Source: Bin87 sp034421995
GTDB lineage: Bacteria; Chloroflexota; Dehalococcoidia; Lucifugimonadales; UBA3495
NCBI GenBank assembly: GCA_034421995.1
Contig: DAOUJY010000156.1
Span: 34,486-98,485 of the forward strand
Direction of reading: 5' to 3'
Length of the DNA: 64,000 nucleotides
The notes under the pieces were generated by a model, which was not told the origin of the DNA, ran no database searches, and saw only the letters and a program-made list of their open reading frames with translations. Both the position numbers and the translations under genes were made by a program. Positions 42,359 to 51,016 of the stretch are shown here, piece after piece. The stretch's first letter is position 1. Each line of letters opens with the position of its first letter.

Positions 42359-43242
42359 GGGCCGGTAACCCATGCCCGCGCCATCAGTCCCAATTTGGCG
42401 CCTTTGCTGAGGCCGATACGCTCCCGGAACACGTCGTATCCGGCGTTCTCGATTTTTTTCAGGACGCCGCCATAGATGAGACCCAAAGCGGCCGGACAGG
42501 CGCGGGAGCGACGGGACAGGTAGGGCAGGAGTTGCCGGCCGCTGGCGAAATGTTGGCGAGCGCGATCGATCTGGAATTGCATCAATCTGCCGAACTCGTC
42601 CGTGACGATCCCATTGGCCAGATCCGGTTCGGTCACGCCAAACCGCGCCATCTCGTCTTGTGGCAAGTACACCCTTCCAAATTCCCAGTCTTCCCGCACG
42701 TCCCGACAAATATTGGTCAGTTGCATCGCCAGCCCGAGGTCGATAGCCCCCTGGCGAGCTTCGTCACCGCCGCGGTAACCGAAAATATGGATACAGATCA
42801 GCCCGACTACCGAGGCTACCCGATAGCAGTATTCCCGCAATTCATCAAAATCCGCGTACCGGGTCTTGACGAGATCGGACTCTACCCCGTTCAGCACCTC
42901 TTCAAAATAATGCTGAGGGATATTATACGCGGCGGCGATGTCGGCGAGTCCGATGAAAAGCGGTTCCGTAGCGTAGCCGGCATAAGTTTTGTCCAGCATC
43001 CCCCGGAGATAGTTTACGCGCTCCAGTTTCTGGGCCGTGGTTCCTTCGGCGTCCACGGAGTCATCGCAGTAACGGCAGAACGTGTAAGCGACGTAGATCG
43101 CGCGCCTTTGCCGAGCGGGCAGGGTCAAAAAAGCGAAGTAAAAGTTGCGGGCTTCCGCACGGGTCACGCGCCGGCATTCTTCATATGCGGCGGCCAAGAC
43201 CTGTGGCGACGGCGGCGATGCGCCCGAGACTGGCGTGTTCAT
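42346..43242 (-). CDS. hpnD: Presqualene diphosphate synthase HpnD
   Basis: 298 aa, squalene/phytoene synthase fold. The first Asp-rich motif DDSVD (in CRYCDDSVDAE, about 59-63) and the second, NICRDVREDWEFGRVYLPQDE, bind the Mg-diphosphates. ESDLVKTRYADFDELREYCYRVASVVGL is typical. HpnD condenses two farnesyl diphosphates to presqualene diphosphate. It is 9 bp after hpnC and overlaps hpnE. Confidence 0.92.
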   Translation of the reverse strand: MNTPVSGASPPSPQVLAAAYEECRRVTRAEARNFYFAFLTLPARQRRAIYVAYTFCRYCDDSVDAEGTTAQKLERVNYLRGMLDKTYAGYATEPLFIGLADIAAAYNIPQHYFEEVLNGVESDLVKTRYADFDELREYCYRVASVVGLICIHIFGYRGGDEARQGAIDLGLAMQLTNICRDVREDWEFGRVYLPQDEMARFGVTEPDLANGIVTDEFGRLMQFQIDRARQHFASGRQLLPYLSRRSRACPAALGLIYGGVLKKIENAGYDVFRERIGLSKGAKLGLMARAWVTGPWLR

Positions 43243-43251
43243 AACGTCGGT

Positions 43252-44250
43252 TCACTCGTTGGGCAAACCGTAACCCATGCGGAATTTGTTACTGAGCCAG
43301 GCTGAAGCAAGCAACCACGCTTTGCGACGGCCTGACAGAGCCGGCCGTTCGCTCAGTACGTCGTAGTCCCGTTGACGGATCGCGTCCAGAACAGCGACCC
43401 CGCCGCGAGTGAACAGGGCCACCGGGAGGCGGGCCGACGGTTCGAGAGTTTTGACCAAAGGAGCGCCTTTTTGGAAAAGCCCCATGGCCACGTCGCACTC
43501 ATGACGCAGCAGCGCGCGAAACTCGTCGCTGGCGCAACCGGACGCGATGTCTTCCTCACTGACACGGAAGGCCAGCATATCGGCCTGTGGGAGATAGATC
43601 CGCCCTCTATCGCGATAGTCCCTGGCCACGTCCTGCCAGAAATTGGTCAACTGCAATGCGGTGCAGGTGTAGTCGGCCAATCGCTGCCTTTCCAAATCGT
43701 CATAACCAAAGAGATAAAGGTACAAATGCCCGACCGGGTTGGCTGAGTAGGTGCAGTATTCAATGACTTCATCCAGGGCGCCGAACCGTCCGGATCCCTG
43801 ATCAATGCGGTTGGCCTGGATCAAACGGCCGAATGGCTCCCTGGGAATACTGAACTTCGAGACGGTATCCTGTACCGCGATTGCGATGGGATGAGATGGT
43901 TGACCATGATAAATCGCGTCCAACTCCGATTCCCACCAATCTAACCGACACAGGCGGTGCTCGGTCACCATGGGTTCAGGCTGGCCGGTTGCAACCGAAC
44001 CGGAGGGGTGGCCCTGCGGGGCAGCCTCGTCGCCCAAATCATCCACCAGGCGGCACCAGGCGTAGATCGCGTAAACGTGCGGAAGTTTCTGTTTGGGGGT
44101 TATCCACCCGCCGACGTTGAAGTTTTCGTAGTGGCTGCGGGCCAACCGCTCGCAGTATCGGTAGGCATCTACTACCGAAACCCGGCTCGCGCCATCCCGG
44201 TCGGTCGCCGGCGCTGCGGCCGACGAATTTTCTTCGGTCCGAATGACCAT
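43252..44250 (-). CDS. hpnC: Squalene synthase HpnC (hydroxysqualene synthase)
   Basis: 332 aa, second squalene/phytoene synthase homologue. SHYENFNVGGWITPKQKLPHVYAIYAWCRLVDDLGDE carries the first Asp-rich motif and FWQDVARDYRDRGRIYLPQADM the second. The opening RYCERLARSHYENFNVG is characteristic of HpnC, which turns presqualene diphosphate into hydroxysqualene. A variable insert of about 20 residues (GHPSGSVATGQPEP) lies after motif 1. Order hpnC-hpnD-hpnE is the standard one. Confidence 0.93.
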   Translation of the reverse strand: MVIRTEENSSAAAPATDRDGASRVSVVDAYRYCERLARSHYENFNVGGWITPKQKLPHVYAIYAWCRLVDDLGDEAAPQGHPSGSVATGQPEPMVTEHRLCRLDWWESELDAIYHGQPSHPIAIAVQDTVSKFSIPREPFGRLIQANRIDQGSGRFGALDEVIEYCTYSANPVGHLYLYLFGYDDLERQRLADYTCTALQLTNFWQDVARDYRDRGRIYLPQADMLAFRVSEEDIASGCASDEFRALLRHECDVAMGLFQKGAPLVKTLEPSARLPVALFTRGGVAVLDAIRQRDYDVLSERPALSGRRKAWLLASAWLSNKFRMGYGLPNE

Positions 44251-44255
44251 ACCGT

Positions 44256-44699
44256 TTACTCGCCGACGATTTGGACCATTACTTCACGAGGGCGAGGGTG
44301 GTCCAACTCGATGAAGAAGATGCTCTGCCACTGCCCGAATGGCATCTGTCCGTCGATGAGAGGGATGGTTTCGCTGCAACCCAGCATCAGGTGTTGCAGG
44401 TGAGCGTGGCCGTTGGGCGATTCTTCCTCGGTCATATTCACCGTTCGCACCGAAAAATCGTTGTGCCGGTAATCAGCGTGGCGGGGGCACATTTCCTCTA
44501 GGAAACGCGCCATATCCTCAATCAGCAACGGTTCGTTTTCGTTGATCTTCACCGCCGCGGTGGTGTGCCGCGAGTACACGACGACGAAGCCGTCCTTGAC
44601 CCGGGATTTTCCCACACAGCCTCTAACCCAGTCCGTAATGTCGATGAACTCGGGCGCGGCCGTGGTCTTGACCTTCAACGTAAAATTCTTGGTTTTCAT
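44256..44699 (-). CDS. yjbQ: YjbQ/UPF0047 family protein
   Basis: 147 aa from ATG 44699, which overlaps the shc stop (ATGA). UPF0047 fold: a trimeric beta-rich protein with VYSRHTTAAVKINENEPLL and the His-containing YRHNDFSVRTVNMTEEESPNGHAHLQHL, then PLIDGQMPFGQWQSIFFIELDHPRPREV. YjbQ homologues show secondary thiamine-phosphate-synthase activity, but the true role is unknown. Its coupling between shc and hpnC is notable; nothing ties it to hopanoids biochemically. Confidence 0.9.
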   Translation of the reverse strand: MKTKNFTLKVKTTAAPEFIDITDWVRGCVGKSRVKDGFVVVYSRHTTAAVKINENEPLLIEDMARFLEEMCPRHADYRHNDFSVRTVNMTEEESPNGHAHLQHLMLGCSETIPLIDGQMPFGQWQSIFFIELDHPRPREVMVQIVGE

Positions 44700-46750
44700 A
44701 AGCTGCACGCCGGTAGGGTGGGGTTGGAATGAAACAGCCGATCACGGTAGCGAGCCAGCGCGATGAGGGGCCATGTGTTTCGGTATAGGTGGTAATTGAT
44801 CATAAATCCGGCGGATAACTCGGTCCCTTGGAAACCGCGTTCTCCTGGTTGCGGAACCCTTTCGACCCGTTCTCCTCTCAGATAACCGGGAAACCCGGTG
44901 CCGGTGAAATACGGCTCGTCCCAATCGCCTTCAGGTTTTTGGGTCCGCAGCAAAAACTGGACGCCGCGGTGCGTGGCCGGATGGTCCACACAATCGGCTG
45001 CCAACAGAGCGATGATAGCCCAAGCGGTTTGCGAGGCAGTGCTGACGCCTACGCCATGTTGAGCCGAATCTACGTAGGAAGCGCAGGACTCGCCCCAGCC
45101 ACCATCTTCGTTCTGGTGCGCGCAAAGCCATTCCACGGCGCGCCGCACGTAAGGTTGGCTCATATCTTCGCCAACGGCTTCCAAACCCGGGAGCGCCGCC
45201 CCGAGGCCATATATGTAGTTCACCCCCCAGCGCCCAAACCAGCTGCCGTCATCCTCCTGCTCCGACCGCAGGTAACGGTAAGCCCGTTGCACAAAATGCT
45301 CATCGCCTCGATACCCCAGCTTGCCGTACATTTCCAGGACGTGAGCCGTGACGTCGGCGCTGGAGGGATCGAGCACCTCGCCAAAGTCGCTGAAGGTCAG
45401 GGCGGTTACGTAGCCGTGGTTGTTGTTTTTGTCGAAGGAAGCCCATCCGCCGTCACGGTTCTGCATACCGGCCACCCAATCCAGGGCGCGAGCGATGGCC
45501 TGCTGTCGCAAATGGTCTTCCCTTTCCGGCAACTTGCCCAGCCGCAAGGCCAATACCACTTCCGCGCTATCGTCGATGTCCGGATAGCAGTTGTTGTGGA
45601 ATTCGAATGCCCAACCGCCGGGTTGCACCTGGGGAGCTTGCACCTGCCAGTCCCCTCCGACGAGGATCTGTTGGTCAATCAACCAGCGAGTCGCCGCTTC
45701 CAGCACGGGGTCGTCGGCCGGAATGCCACTTTCCGCCAACCCTTGTACGATGAGGCACGTGTCCCAGACTGGCGAGATGCAGCCCTGGACCGTCCAACGG
45801 TCGTCCTTCTGGATACCGAAACCGTCCAGGCCGCTGAAACCGTGGGCCATGATGGGATGATCGTTGTCAAACCCGCACACGCTGAGGGCGATCAGGCTGT
45901 ACACCCACGGGGGTTGAATTCCGCCCCAGCTGCCGTCGTCTTCCTGGTGTTCCAGGATCCACTCAATCGCCTTGCGCTCAGCCCGTTTGCGGAAAGGGTT
46001 GAAACGCAGACGGTTGTACACTGAGCCGATGGTCTTCTCGGCGAGATGAACCACCCGCGGCAGGTTGAAACCCGGTGGCGCGGGCAGGGAATAGTCGGTG
46101 CCGGAGCGTCCGTTGGGCAGCAGTTCATCGATTGCGTGTTCCGGCGGTATGGGTCGAACCGGCCGACGCGTCAGGACGATAGACAAAGGTACGATACAGC
46201 CGCGAGCCCAACTGGCGAACCGGTAAATGCTGAACGGAGCCCAATGGGGGAGCAAGATCATTTCCGTGGGCAATCGCGGGGTCCCGTCCCATTCCCACTG
46301 GCCAAAGAGCGCCAGCCAGATTCGGGTGAACATGCGTGCCTGGGGGATTCCGCCACGCGACAGGATGAATTGGCGTGCCCGGCGCATATGCTCGGCGTCC
46401 GGGTCTTCTCCACACAATTTCAAGGCGAAGTAGCATTCCACGGACGTGGACAGGTCTCCGGGCGCGCCGTAATAGACGGCCCAACCACCATCGTCCAGTT
46501 GCTTGCTCCGGATGTAATTGACGATGTGCCGTTCCCGCTCCGGGTTGCGGTGGCCCAGGAAACGCGACAACATCACGTACTCCGCTTCCATGGTGTTGTT
46601 GGATTCCAGTTCGCCCCACCAATAACCCAGGTCGTTCTGGATACAGCGGAAATGATCCTGTAGCCGACCGATGGCTTCGTCCAGGGATTGCGCCGGCGCG
46701 GCTGCCCCGGCGGCGTCTCTCAATGATTGTGTCAGCGTCGGTGTGACCAT
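44696..46750 (-). CDS. shc: Squalene-hopene cyclase
   Basis: 684 aa, full length for SHC (about 630-720). It folds squalene into hopene/diplopterol. The catalytic Asp motif D391-I-D-D394 is present in CYPDIDDSAEV, and several QW repeats are seen (QNRDGGWASFD, QEDDGSWFGRW, QNEDGGWGES, QLDDGGWAVYY). It is a monotopic membrane enzyme. The gene heads the second half of the hopanoid operon; hpnA is 16 bp upstream. Oxidosqualene cyclase would have DCTAE instead, so this is the bacterial cyclase. Confidence 0.96.
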   Translation of the reverse strand: MVTPTLTQSLRDAAGAAAPAQSLDEAIGRLQDHFRCIQNDLGYWWGELESNNTMEAEYVMLSRFLGHRNPERERHIVNYIRSKQLDDGGWAVYYGAPGDLSTSVECYFALKLCGEDPDAEHMRRARQFILSRGGIPQARMFTRIWLALFGQWEWDGTPRLPTEMILLPHWAPFSIYRFASWARGCIVPLSIVLTRRPVRPIPPEHAIDELLPNGRSGTDYSLPAPPGFNLPRVVHLAEKTIGSVYNRLRFNPFRKRAERKAIEWILEHQEDDGSWGGIQPPWVYSLIALSVCGFDNDHPIMAHGFSGLDGFGIQKDDRWTVQGCISPVWDTCLIVQGLAESGIPADDPVLEAATRWLIDQQILVGGDWQVQAPQVQPGGWAFEFHNNCYPDIDDSAEVVLALRLGKLPEREDHLRQQAIARALDWVAGMQNRDGGWASFDKNNNHGYVTALTFSDFGEVLDPSSADVTAHVLEMYGKLGYRGDEHFVQRAYRYLRSEQEDDGSWFGRWGVNYIYGLGAALPGLEAVGEDMSQPYVRRAVEWLCAHQNEDGGWGESCASYVDSAQHGVGVSTASQTAWAIIALLAADCVDHPATHRGVQFLLRTQKPEGDWDEPYFTGTGFPGYLRGERVERVPQPGERGFQGTELSAGFMINYHLYRNTWPLIALARYRDRLFHSNPTLPACSL

Positions 46751-46766
46751 GACAATAAAACCATGA

Positions 46767-47780
46767 TTAATGGCGAGCCCGCAGATAGCCGTGGTCAGCG
46801 AACCAGCGGACAGCTTTCTCCAGGGCGTTTTCCACCGGGCTTTGCGGGATCCCCAGCTCGGATACCGCTTTGCGGCTGCTGACGTACATGGGGTAGCGGG
46901 CGATTTTGATGCCTTCCACCGGGATCGCCGGCTGGCGGCGCATGATGGCGCTTTCCATCCATTGGTCGCAGTAGGCCGCGCCCATGGCGAGCCAATATGG
47001 GAAACGAATGCGGGGCGCCCGGCGACCGGTGATTTCGGCCAGCATTCCGAAGACTTGGCGCAAGGTTAAATTCCGGTGTCCGAGGATGTAGCGTTCGCCT
47101 GGCCGCCCCCGTTCCATAGCAAGAATGTGTCCTTCCGCTACGTCGCCGACATCAACTAGATTCATCCCGGTGTCGAGATAACCGGGAATACGACCCCTGG
47201 CAAAGTCCAGCGGGATGCGACCGGTCGGTGTCGGCTTGACGTCCCATTTTCCCACCGGAGCGCATGGGTTCACCACCACCACCTCCAGGCCGTCGCCGTT
47301 GGCGGCCAACGCGACCTGTTCTGCGGCGTATTTGGATTGCTTGTAATGGCCGATCAGGTGAGTCGGGTTTGCCGGAATTTCCTCGCTCCCCAACTCGCCG
47401 GGTTCAACCCCAACGCCTTGCGGCAACCCCACGGTCGATACCGAACTGGTGAACACAACGCGGCGCACCCCGGCGCTCCGGGCCGCGTCCAGCAGATGCT
47501 GAGTTCCGGCGACATTGGTGTCGTAAATATCGCCCGGACGCTTGGCCCAGAAAGCGTAAGTGGCCGCGCAGTGATACACGGTTTCGCAGCCTTTCACCGC
47601 GCGTCGCAAAGATTCAGCGTCAAGCAGGTCACCGGGAGACTGCTCGACAGGTACATCCCGAATCACCAAATCGTTGGCAGTGGGACGGACCAGGGCGCGA
47701 ACATCCTCACCGCGCGCAGCCAGCCTTCGCGCCAGATTACCCCCGATGAAGCCGGTGGCTCCTGTTACCAGCGTGGTCAT
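46767..47780 (-). CDS. hpnA: Hopanoid-associated sugar epimerase HpnA
   Basis: 337 aa from ATG 47780, which overlaps the hpnG stop (ATGA); the 50 extra upstream residues are out of family. Extended SDR: LVTGATGFIGGNLARRLAARG binds NAD, TSSVSTVGLP holds the catalytic Ser and the Y-x3-K is in HLIGHYKQSKYAAEQ. GERYILGHRNLTLRQVFGMLAEITGR is typical of the hopanoid-associated group. Its step in hopanoid side-chain synthesis is not firmly established. Confidence 0.9.
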   Translation of the reverse strand: MTTLVTGATGFIGGNLARRLAARGEDVRALVRPTANDLVIRDVPVEQSPGDLLDAESLRRAVKGCETVYHCAATYAFWAKRPGDIYDTNVAGTQHLLDAARSAGVRRVVFTSSVSTVGLPQGVGVEPGELGSEEIPANPTHLIGHYKQSKYAAEQVALAANGDGLEVVVVNPCAPVGKWDVKPTPTGRIPLDFARGRIPGYLDTGMNLVDVGDVAEGHILAMERGRPGERYILGHRNLTLRQVFGMLAEITGRRAPRIRFPYWLAMGAAYCDQWMESAIMRRQPAIPVEGIKIARYPMYVSSRKAVSELGIPQSPVENALEKAVRWFADHGYLRARH

Positions 47781-48493
47781 CGGAGCGCCACCATACGCGA
47801 GGATTGATGGGGCGCCAGGGTCTCTACGGCGGTGAGCAGGCATCGCGTCAGTTGACGACGGGCCAGCTCCGCCTGTCGCCATAGATGCAGCAGCATCGGG
47901 ACGCGACCGGGATGCGTGACCAGGCTCCATGCCGCGCGGCGGGGGTTTCCCGCATAAAGAGAGACCCAGGGCGGAAGCTCCTCATCGGCGGTGTCAAGGA
48001 CCACGCGCACGGAAGCGAAAGGAATGCCAACCGAGCGCGCAGCACGCGCCGCCCAGTAGTCCTCCATGTTAACCGAAGCCGCGCCCAAAGCGGCGTAAAC
48101 GGACGACTTGGCAGCGATACCCGCGACCGCAGGCGCCGTCGCCGATGGGGCAGTCACGACGCGATATCCGTTGCAATGGGCCGCATCGGTCAAGGTTGCA
48201 GTCAAACCCTGGTTGGCCGCTATCACACCCGACGGGATGCTGCCTTCGTCGGTAGCATGGAACAAGTTCGCCACGTGGATATCGCCGGTTTTCAGGGACG
48301 GGTCGGAAGCTCCGCAGAAACCGGCCATAATCACCCCGTCCGTAGCCTCCGCCATGATGCGGTTCAAGCTGGCGGTGACCCGGTCCCTGCCAACCCCTGA
48401 GACGTGTAGCGAAACGCCGCGAATTTCGGCGTCGCGAACTTCCCGGCGAATGCCGGAGAGTTCAGTGGTCATTGGCGCTACTATGGCAAGCAT
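47777..48493 (-). CDS. hpnG: Hopanoid-associated phosphorylase HpnG
   Basis: 238 aa, purine nucleoside phosphorylase-like fold (MTAP/MTAN type): VGRDRVTASLNRIM, GFCGASDPSLKTGDI and the substrate-binding NMEDYWAARAARSVGIPFASVRVVLDTADEELP. HpnG removes adenine from adenosylhopane, giving a ribosyl (phosphoribo-) hopane. It follows hpnH and overlaps hpnA, the usual order. Plain nucleosidase activity is an alternative, but the context makes HpnG likely. Confidence 0.9.
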   Translation of the reverse strand: MLAIVAPMTTELSGIRREVRDAEIRGVSLHVSGVGRDRVTASLNRIMAEATDGVIMAGFCGASDPSLKTGDIHVANLFHATDEGSIPSGVIAANQGLTATLTDAAHCNGYRVVTAPSATAPAVAGIAAKSSVYAALGAASVNMEDYWAARAARSVGIPFASVRVVLDTADEELPPWVSLYAGNPRRAAWSLVTHPGRVPMLLHLWRQAELARRQLTRCLLTAVETLAPHQSSRMVALR

Positions 48494-48609
48494 CTTGTGG
48501 CCGGATGCCAGCTCCGTGGTGCGGAACGTTCGGCTGGGGTGTATGTGGCGCGTGTTCGTGGTCGATTGGCAGTTTTCCGATTTTTGAACTCAGGTAGGCC
48601 CGGACGAGA

Positions 48610-49686
48610 TCAGCCCACGCTGATCCCCCCTTTGTGGGCCGCGCCGGACTTGATGAATGTCACCCACTCCCGGGGTTTTCCGATAGCATTGAAAATCGTG
48701 GCGGATTCAAAACCGCAATGCATCATGCAGTTGCTGCACCGGGGGTCGCGCCCGACTCCGTATTTTTCTTCCCACAGCTCCGGCTCATATAGATCATCGA
48801 GTTGGGAAGTGTGCTCGTCGGCCAACGGGTAACAGGGTTTTCGCCACCCCATCACCGTGTAGGTTGGATTCGACCAGGCGGTGCATTGATACTCGCGTTC
48901 TCCGCGCAGGAAGTTGAGGTAAAGGGGGTTGTTGTAAAAGCGCATTCCGTCCATCCGCGTCGGGTCCAGCAGGTTGCGGAAAACGTTGCGGGATTCCTGG
49001 CGGGTCAGGAAAAGATCCTGGTCCGGGGCGTCCTCAAAGTCGTAACCGGGCGAAATCATCGACCCTTCGACGCCCAGGTCGCTGACGTAGCGGAACATTT
49101 CCCGAAGGTCTTCCACGTCGCTGTTGCGAAAGACGGTGGTGTTGGTGCAAACCCGGTAACCCCGGTCAACGGCCAGGCGGATACCTTCCACCGCCCTCTT
49201 GAATACGCCGGCCCGGGCCACCGATTCGTCGTGCTTCTCTTCCATACCGTCCATGTGGATCACCCAGCAGAAGTATTTGGACGGCGGAATTTTGTCCAGC
49301 ATTCGAGGCAGCAGCAGCGCGTTGGTGCAACAGTAAACGAAGTACTTCTCCTCAACCAGCGTGTTGATTATCTCGTCTATTTGCGGGTGGATCGTTGGTT
49401 CACCACCGGCAATGGACACGATGGGCGCTCCGGAGTCGCGCACGGCCGCCAATGCTTCGTCCACCGCCATCATCTGGTCCAGTACGCCCCGGTACTCTCG
49501 AATTCGGCCGCATCCGATGCAGGCGAGATTGCACATCTCCAGCGGCTCCAGCATGGTCACCAAGGGGAACCGTTTGCGACCTCGCAGCCGGTTTTTCAAG
49601 ATGTACCATCCCATCCGCACGCCGAGCTCCATCGGACGTTTGGCGGGTTTCGCGTTGATGGAAGGATCTCTAATCGTTTGCACCAT
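48610..49686 (-). CDS. hpnH: Adenosylhopane synthase HpnH (radical SAM)
   Basis: 358 aa from ATG 49686 (GGAGA upstream); an alternative TTG at 49725 overlaps the prenyl-synthase stop as TTGA. The radical SAM triad is C52-x3-C56-x2-C59 in EMCNLACIGCGRIREY. IVSIAGGEPTIHPQIDEI, FVYCCTNALLL and the C-terminal CSNCMMHCGFESATIF are HpnH signatures. It adds the 5'-deoxyadenosyl radical to hopene to make adenosylhopane, the first committed step of bacteriohopanepolyol side chains. Confidence 0.94.
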   Translation of the reverse strand: MVQTIRDPSINAKPAKRPMELGVRMGWYILKNRLRGRKRFPLVTMLEPLEMCNLACIGCGRIREYRGVLDQMMAVDEALAAVRDSGAPIVSIAGGEPTIHPQIDEIINTLVEEKYFVYCCTNALLLPRMLDKIPPSKYFCWVIHMDGMEEKHDESVARAGVFKRAVEGIRLAVDRGYRVCTNTTVFRNSDVEDLREMFRYVSDLGVEGSMISPGYDFEDAPDQDLFLTRQESRNVFRNLLDPTRMDGMRFYNNPLYLNFLRGEREYQCTAWSNPTYTVMGWRKPCYPLADEHTSQLDDLYEPELWEEKYGVGRDPRCSNCMMHCGFESATIFNAIGKPREWVTFIKSGAAHKGGISVG

Positions 49687-49721
49687 ACGGGCGTTCTCCG
49701 TGCATTGGCACGTGGGATGTT

Positions 49722-50831
49722 TCAAAAGAGGCGGTAGGCCATGAAGTCGATGAGATTCGTTGCATCCTCGGTGGCCCAGGGAGGCAACTCAAGCATAGCC
49801 AGGGCATCCCGGCCTTCTTGCGCGGTACGTTCGGTCAATTCGTCAGTTTGTCGGGCTGCGCCGATGTCTTCCAATATTTCCATCACCCGGTCAACGTCGG
49901 TTTCATCCAGCGTTTCCTGAGCGTAAAGGCGCAGGAGTTCGTCTCGATCCGCTCCTCCAACCTGTTGAAAAGCATACACGATGGGGTAACTCTTCTTGCG
50001 TTGTACGATGTCGCTGTCGGTGGATTTGCCGGTTATAGCCTCGTCTCCCCAGATGCCCAGGTAATCGTCACGTATCTGGAACAAACGCCCGATGGCGGTG
50101 CCAAAGCGGGCCACCCCCGCCAATATATCCGGATCATCGGTGGCAATGGTTGCGCCGATTACCAGGCTGCTACGGATGAGCGCGCCCGTTTTCAGAGCAA
50201 TCATATCCAGGTATTCCTCCGCTCCGATGGTGGCGCGCTGCTCGAATTGCAAATCCCGGCACTGCCCCTCGATCATCTCGAGATAACTCTGGGTGAGCAG
50301 TTTAGAGACTCGTACCGCGGTATCGGCGGCAACGTTTTCGCCGGCCGTCAGCGTAGTCAGGTCTCCCAACGCCTGCATCGCGTCGCCGGCCACCAGGGCT
50401 CGCTCAGTTCCCCAAACGGCCCAAACCGTAGGTTGGTGCCGCCGCTCCAGGCCCTGGTCCTGGATGTCGTCGTGTACCAGTGAGAAGTTGTGAATCAACT
50501 CCAGCGCGGCCGCGGCGGGCGCAGCGTGGCCGGGTTCCCCTCGGAAGGCGTCGCAGGCGAACATGCACAGAGTGGGCCGTAGCGCTTTGCCCTGGGACGC
50601 GGGGGTTGGCGACGGGACTCCGTGCCGGTCTGACCAACCAAGGTGATAACGCAGTACAGCATTGACGGCGTGGCCGTCCAATGGTGGCACCGCTTGAGCT
50701 AAAGCATCTTCCAGATGAACGCGGTACCGCTCGAACATATCAGGGAGCGCGGGCCCATTTGGTTGGACAGCGTCGCCGGCAAGCTGACTCGACTGGCGAG
50801 CCTCTACAGCAGCGGTTGGTATGATGCCCAT
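49722..50831 (-). CDS. Polyprenyl (farnesyl/geranylgeranyl) diphosphate synthase
   Basis: 369 aa. Trans-prenyltransferase fold: the first Asp-rich motif is D-D-I-Q-D in FSLVHDDIQDQGLERR, the second region reads FQIRDDYLGIWGDE, where the last Asp of DDxxD is Gly. QGKALRPTLCMFACDAF binds IPP. Short-chain (C15/C20) product is likely and would feed farnesyl diphosphate to HpnC/D. The start is uncertain: ATG 50831 or ATG 50738 (31 aa shorter). It is the first gene of the hopanoid run. Confidence 0.88.
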   Translation of the reverse strand: MGIIPTAAVEARQSSQLAGDAVQPNGPALPDMFERYRVHLEDALAQAVPPLDGHAVNAVLRYHLGWSDRHGVPSPTPASQGKALRPTLCMFACDAFRGEPGHAAPAAAALELIHNFSLVHDDIQDQGLERRHQPTVWAVWGTERALVAGDAMQALGDLTTLTAGENVAADTAVRVSKLLTQSYLEMIEGQCRDLQFEQRATIGAEEYLDMIALKTGALIRSSLVIGATIATDDPDILAGVARFGTAIGRLFQIRDDYLGIWGDEAITGKSTDSDIVQRKKSYPIVYAFQQVGGADRDELLRLYAQETLDETDVDRVMEILEDIGAARQTDELTERTAQEGRDALAMLELPPWATEDATNLIDFMAYRLF

Positions 50832-50917
50832 TTTGGTAGCCTGCCGAGCGTGGAGTTAATGGGTGAGCGCGGCGCGCCGGGAATATGGGTAGGGGCGGTT
50901 TATTCCAACGATGCCAG

Positions 50918-50947
50918 AATGTAACCAAACGGCGGCGATGCTGTCAA
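50918..50947 (-). promoter_or_regulatory. Candidate promoter of the hopanoid operon
   Basis: On the minus strand a perfect TTGACA (50942-50947) and TACATT (50918-50923) are 18 bp apart, about 85 bp before the prenyl-synthase start. No other good promoter is seen in the later short gaps of this operon. Confidence 0.45.
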
Positions 50948-51016
50948 GATAGACATTCAGCCATCGCCCGGCTAGACTGCCAGCGGTATCAAACACCACT
51001 GGAAAGGGGCGAAAAA

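Noticed and set aside
42359..42709. N-terminal extension of hpnE by 117 aa
   Set aside because: It runs through hpnD in another frame; the HpnE family begins just before the FAD-binding GGGLAG.
44828..46024. 398-aa antisense open frame over shc
   Set aside because: Mirror of QW-repeat coding sequence; not homologous to anything I know.
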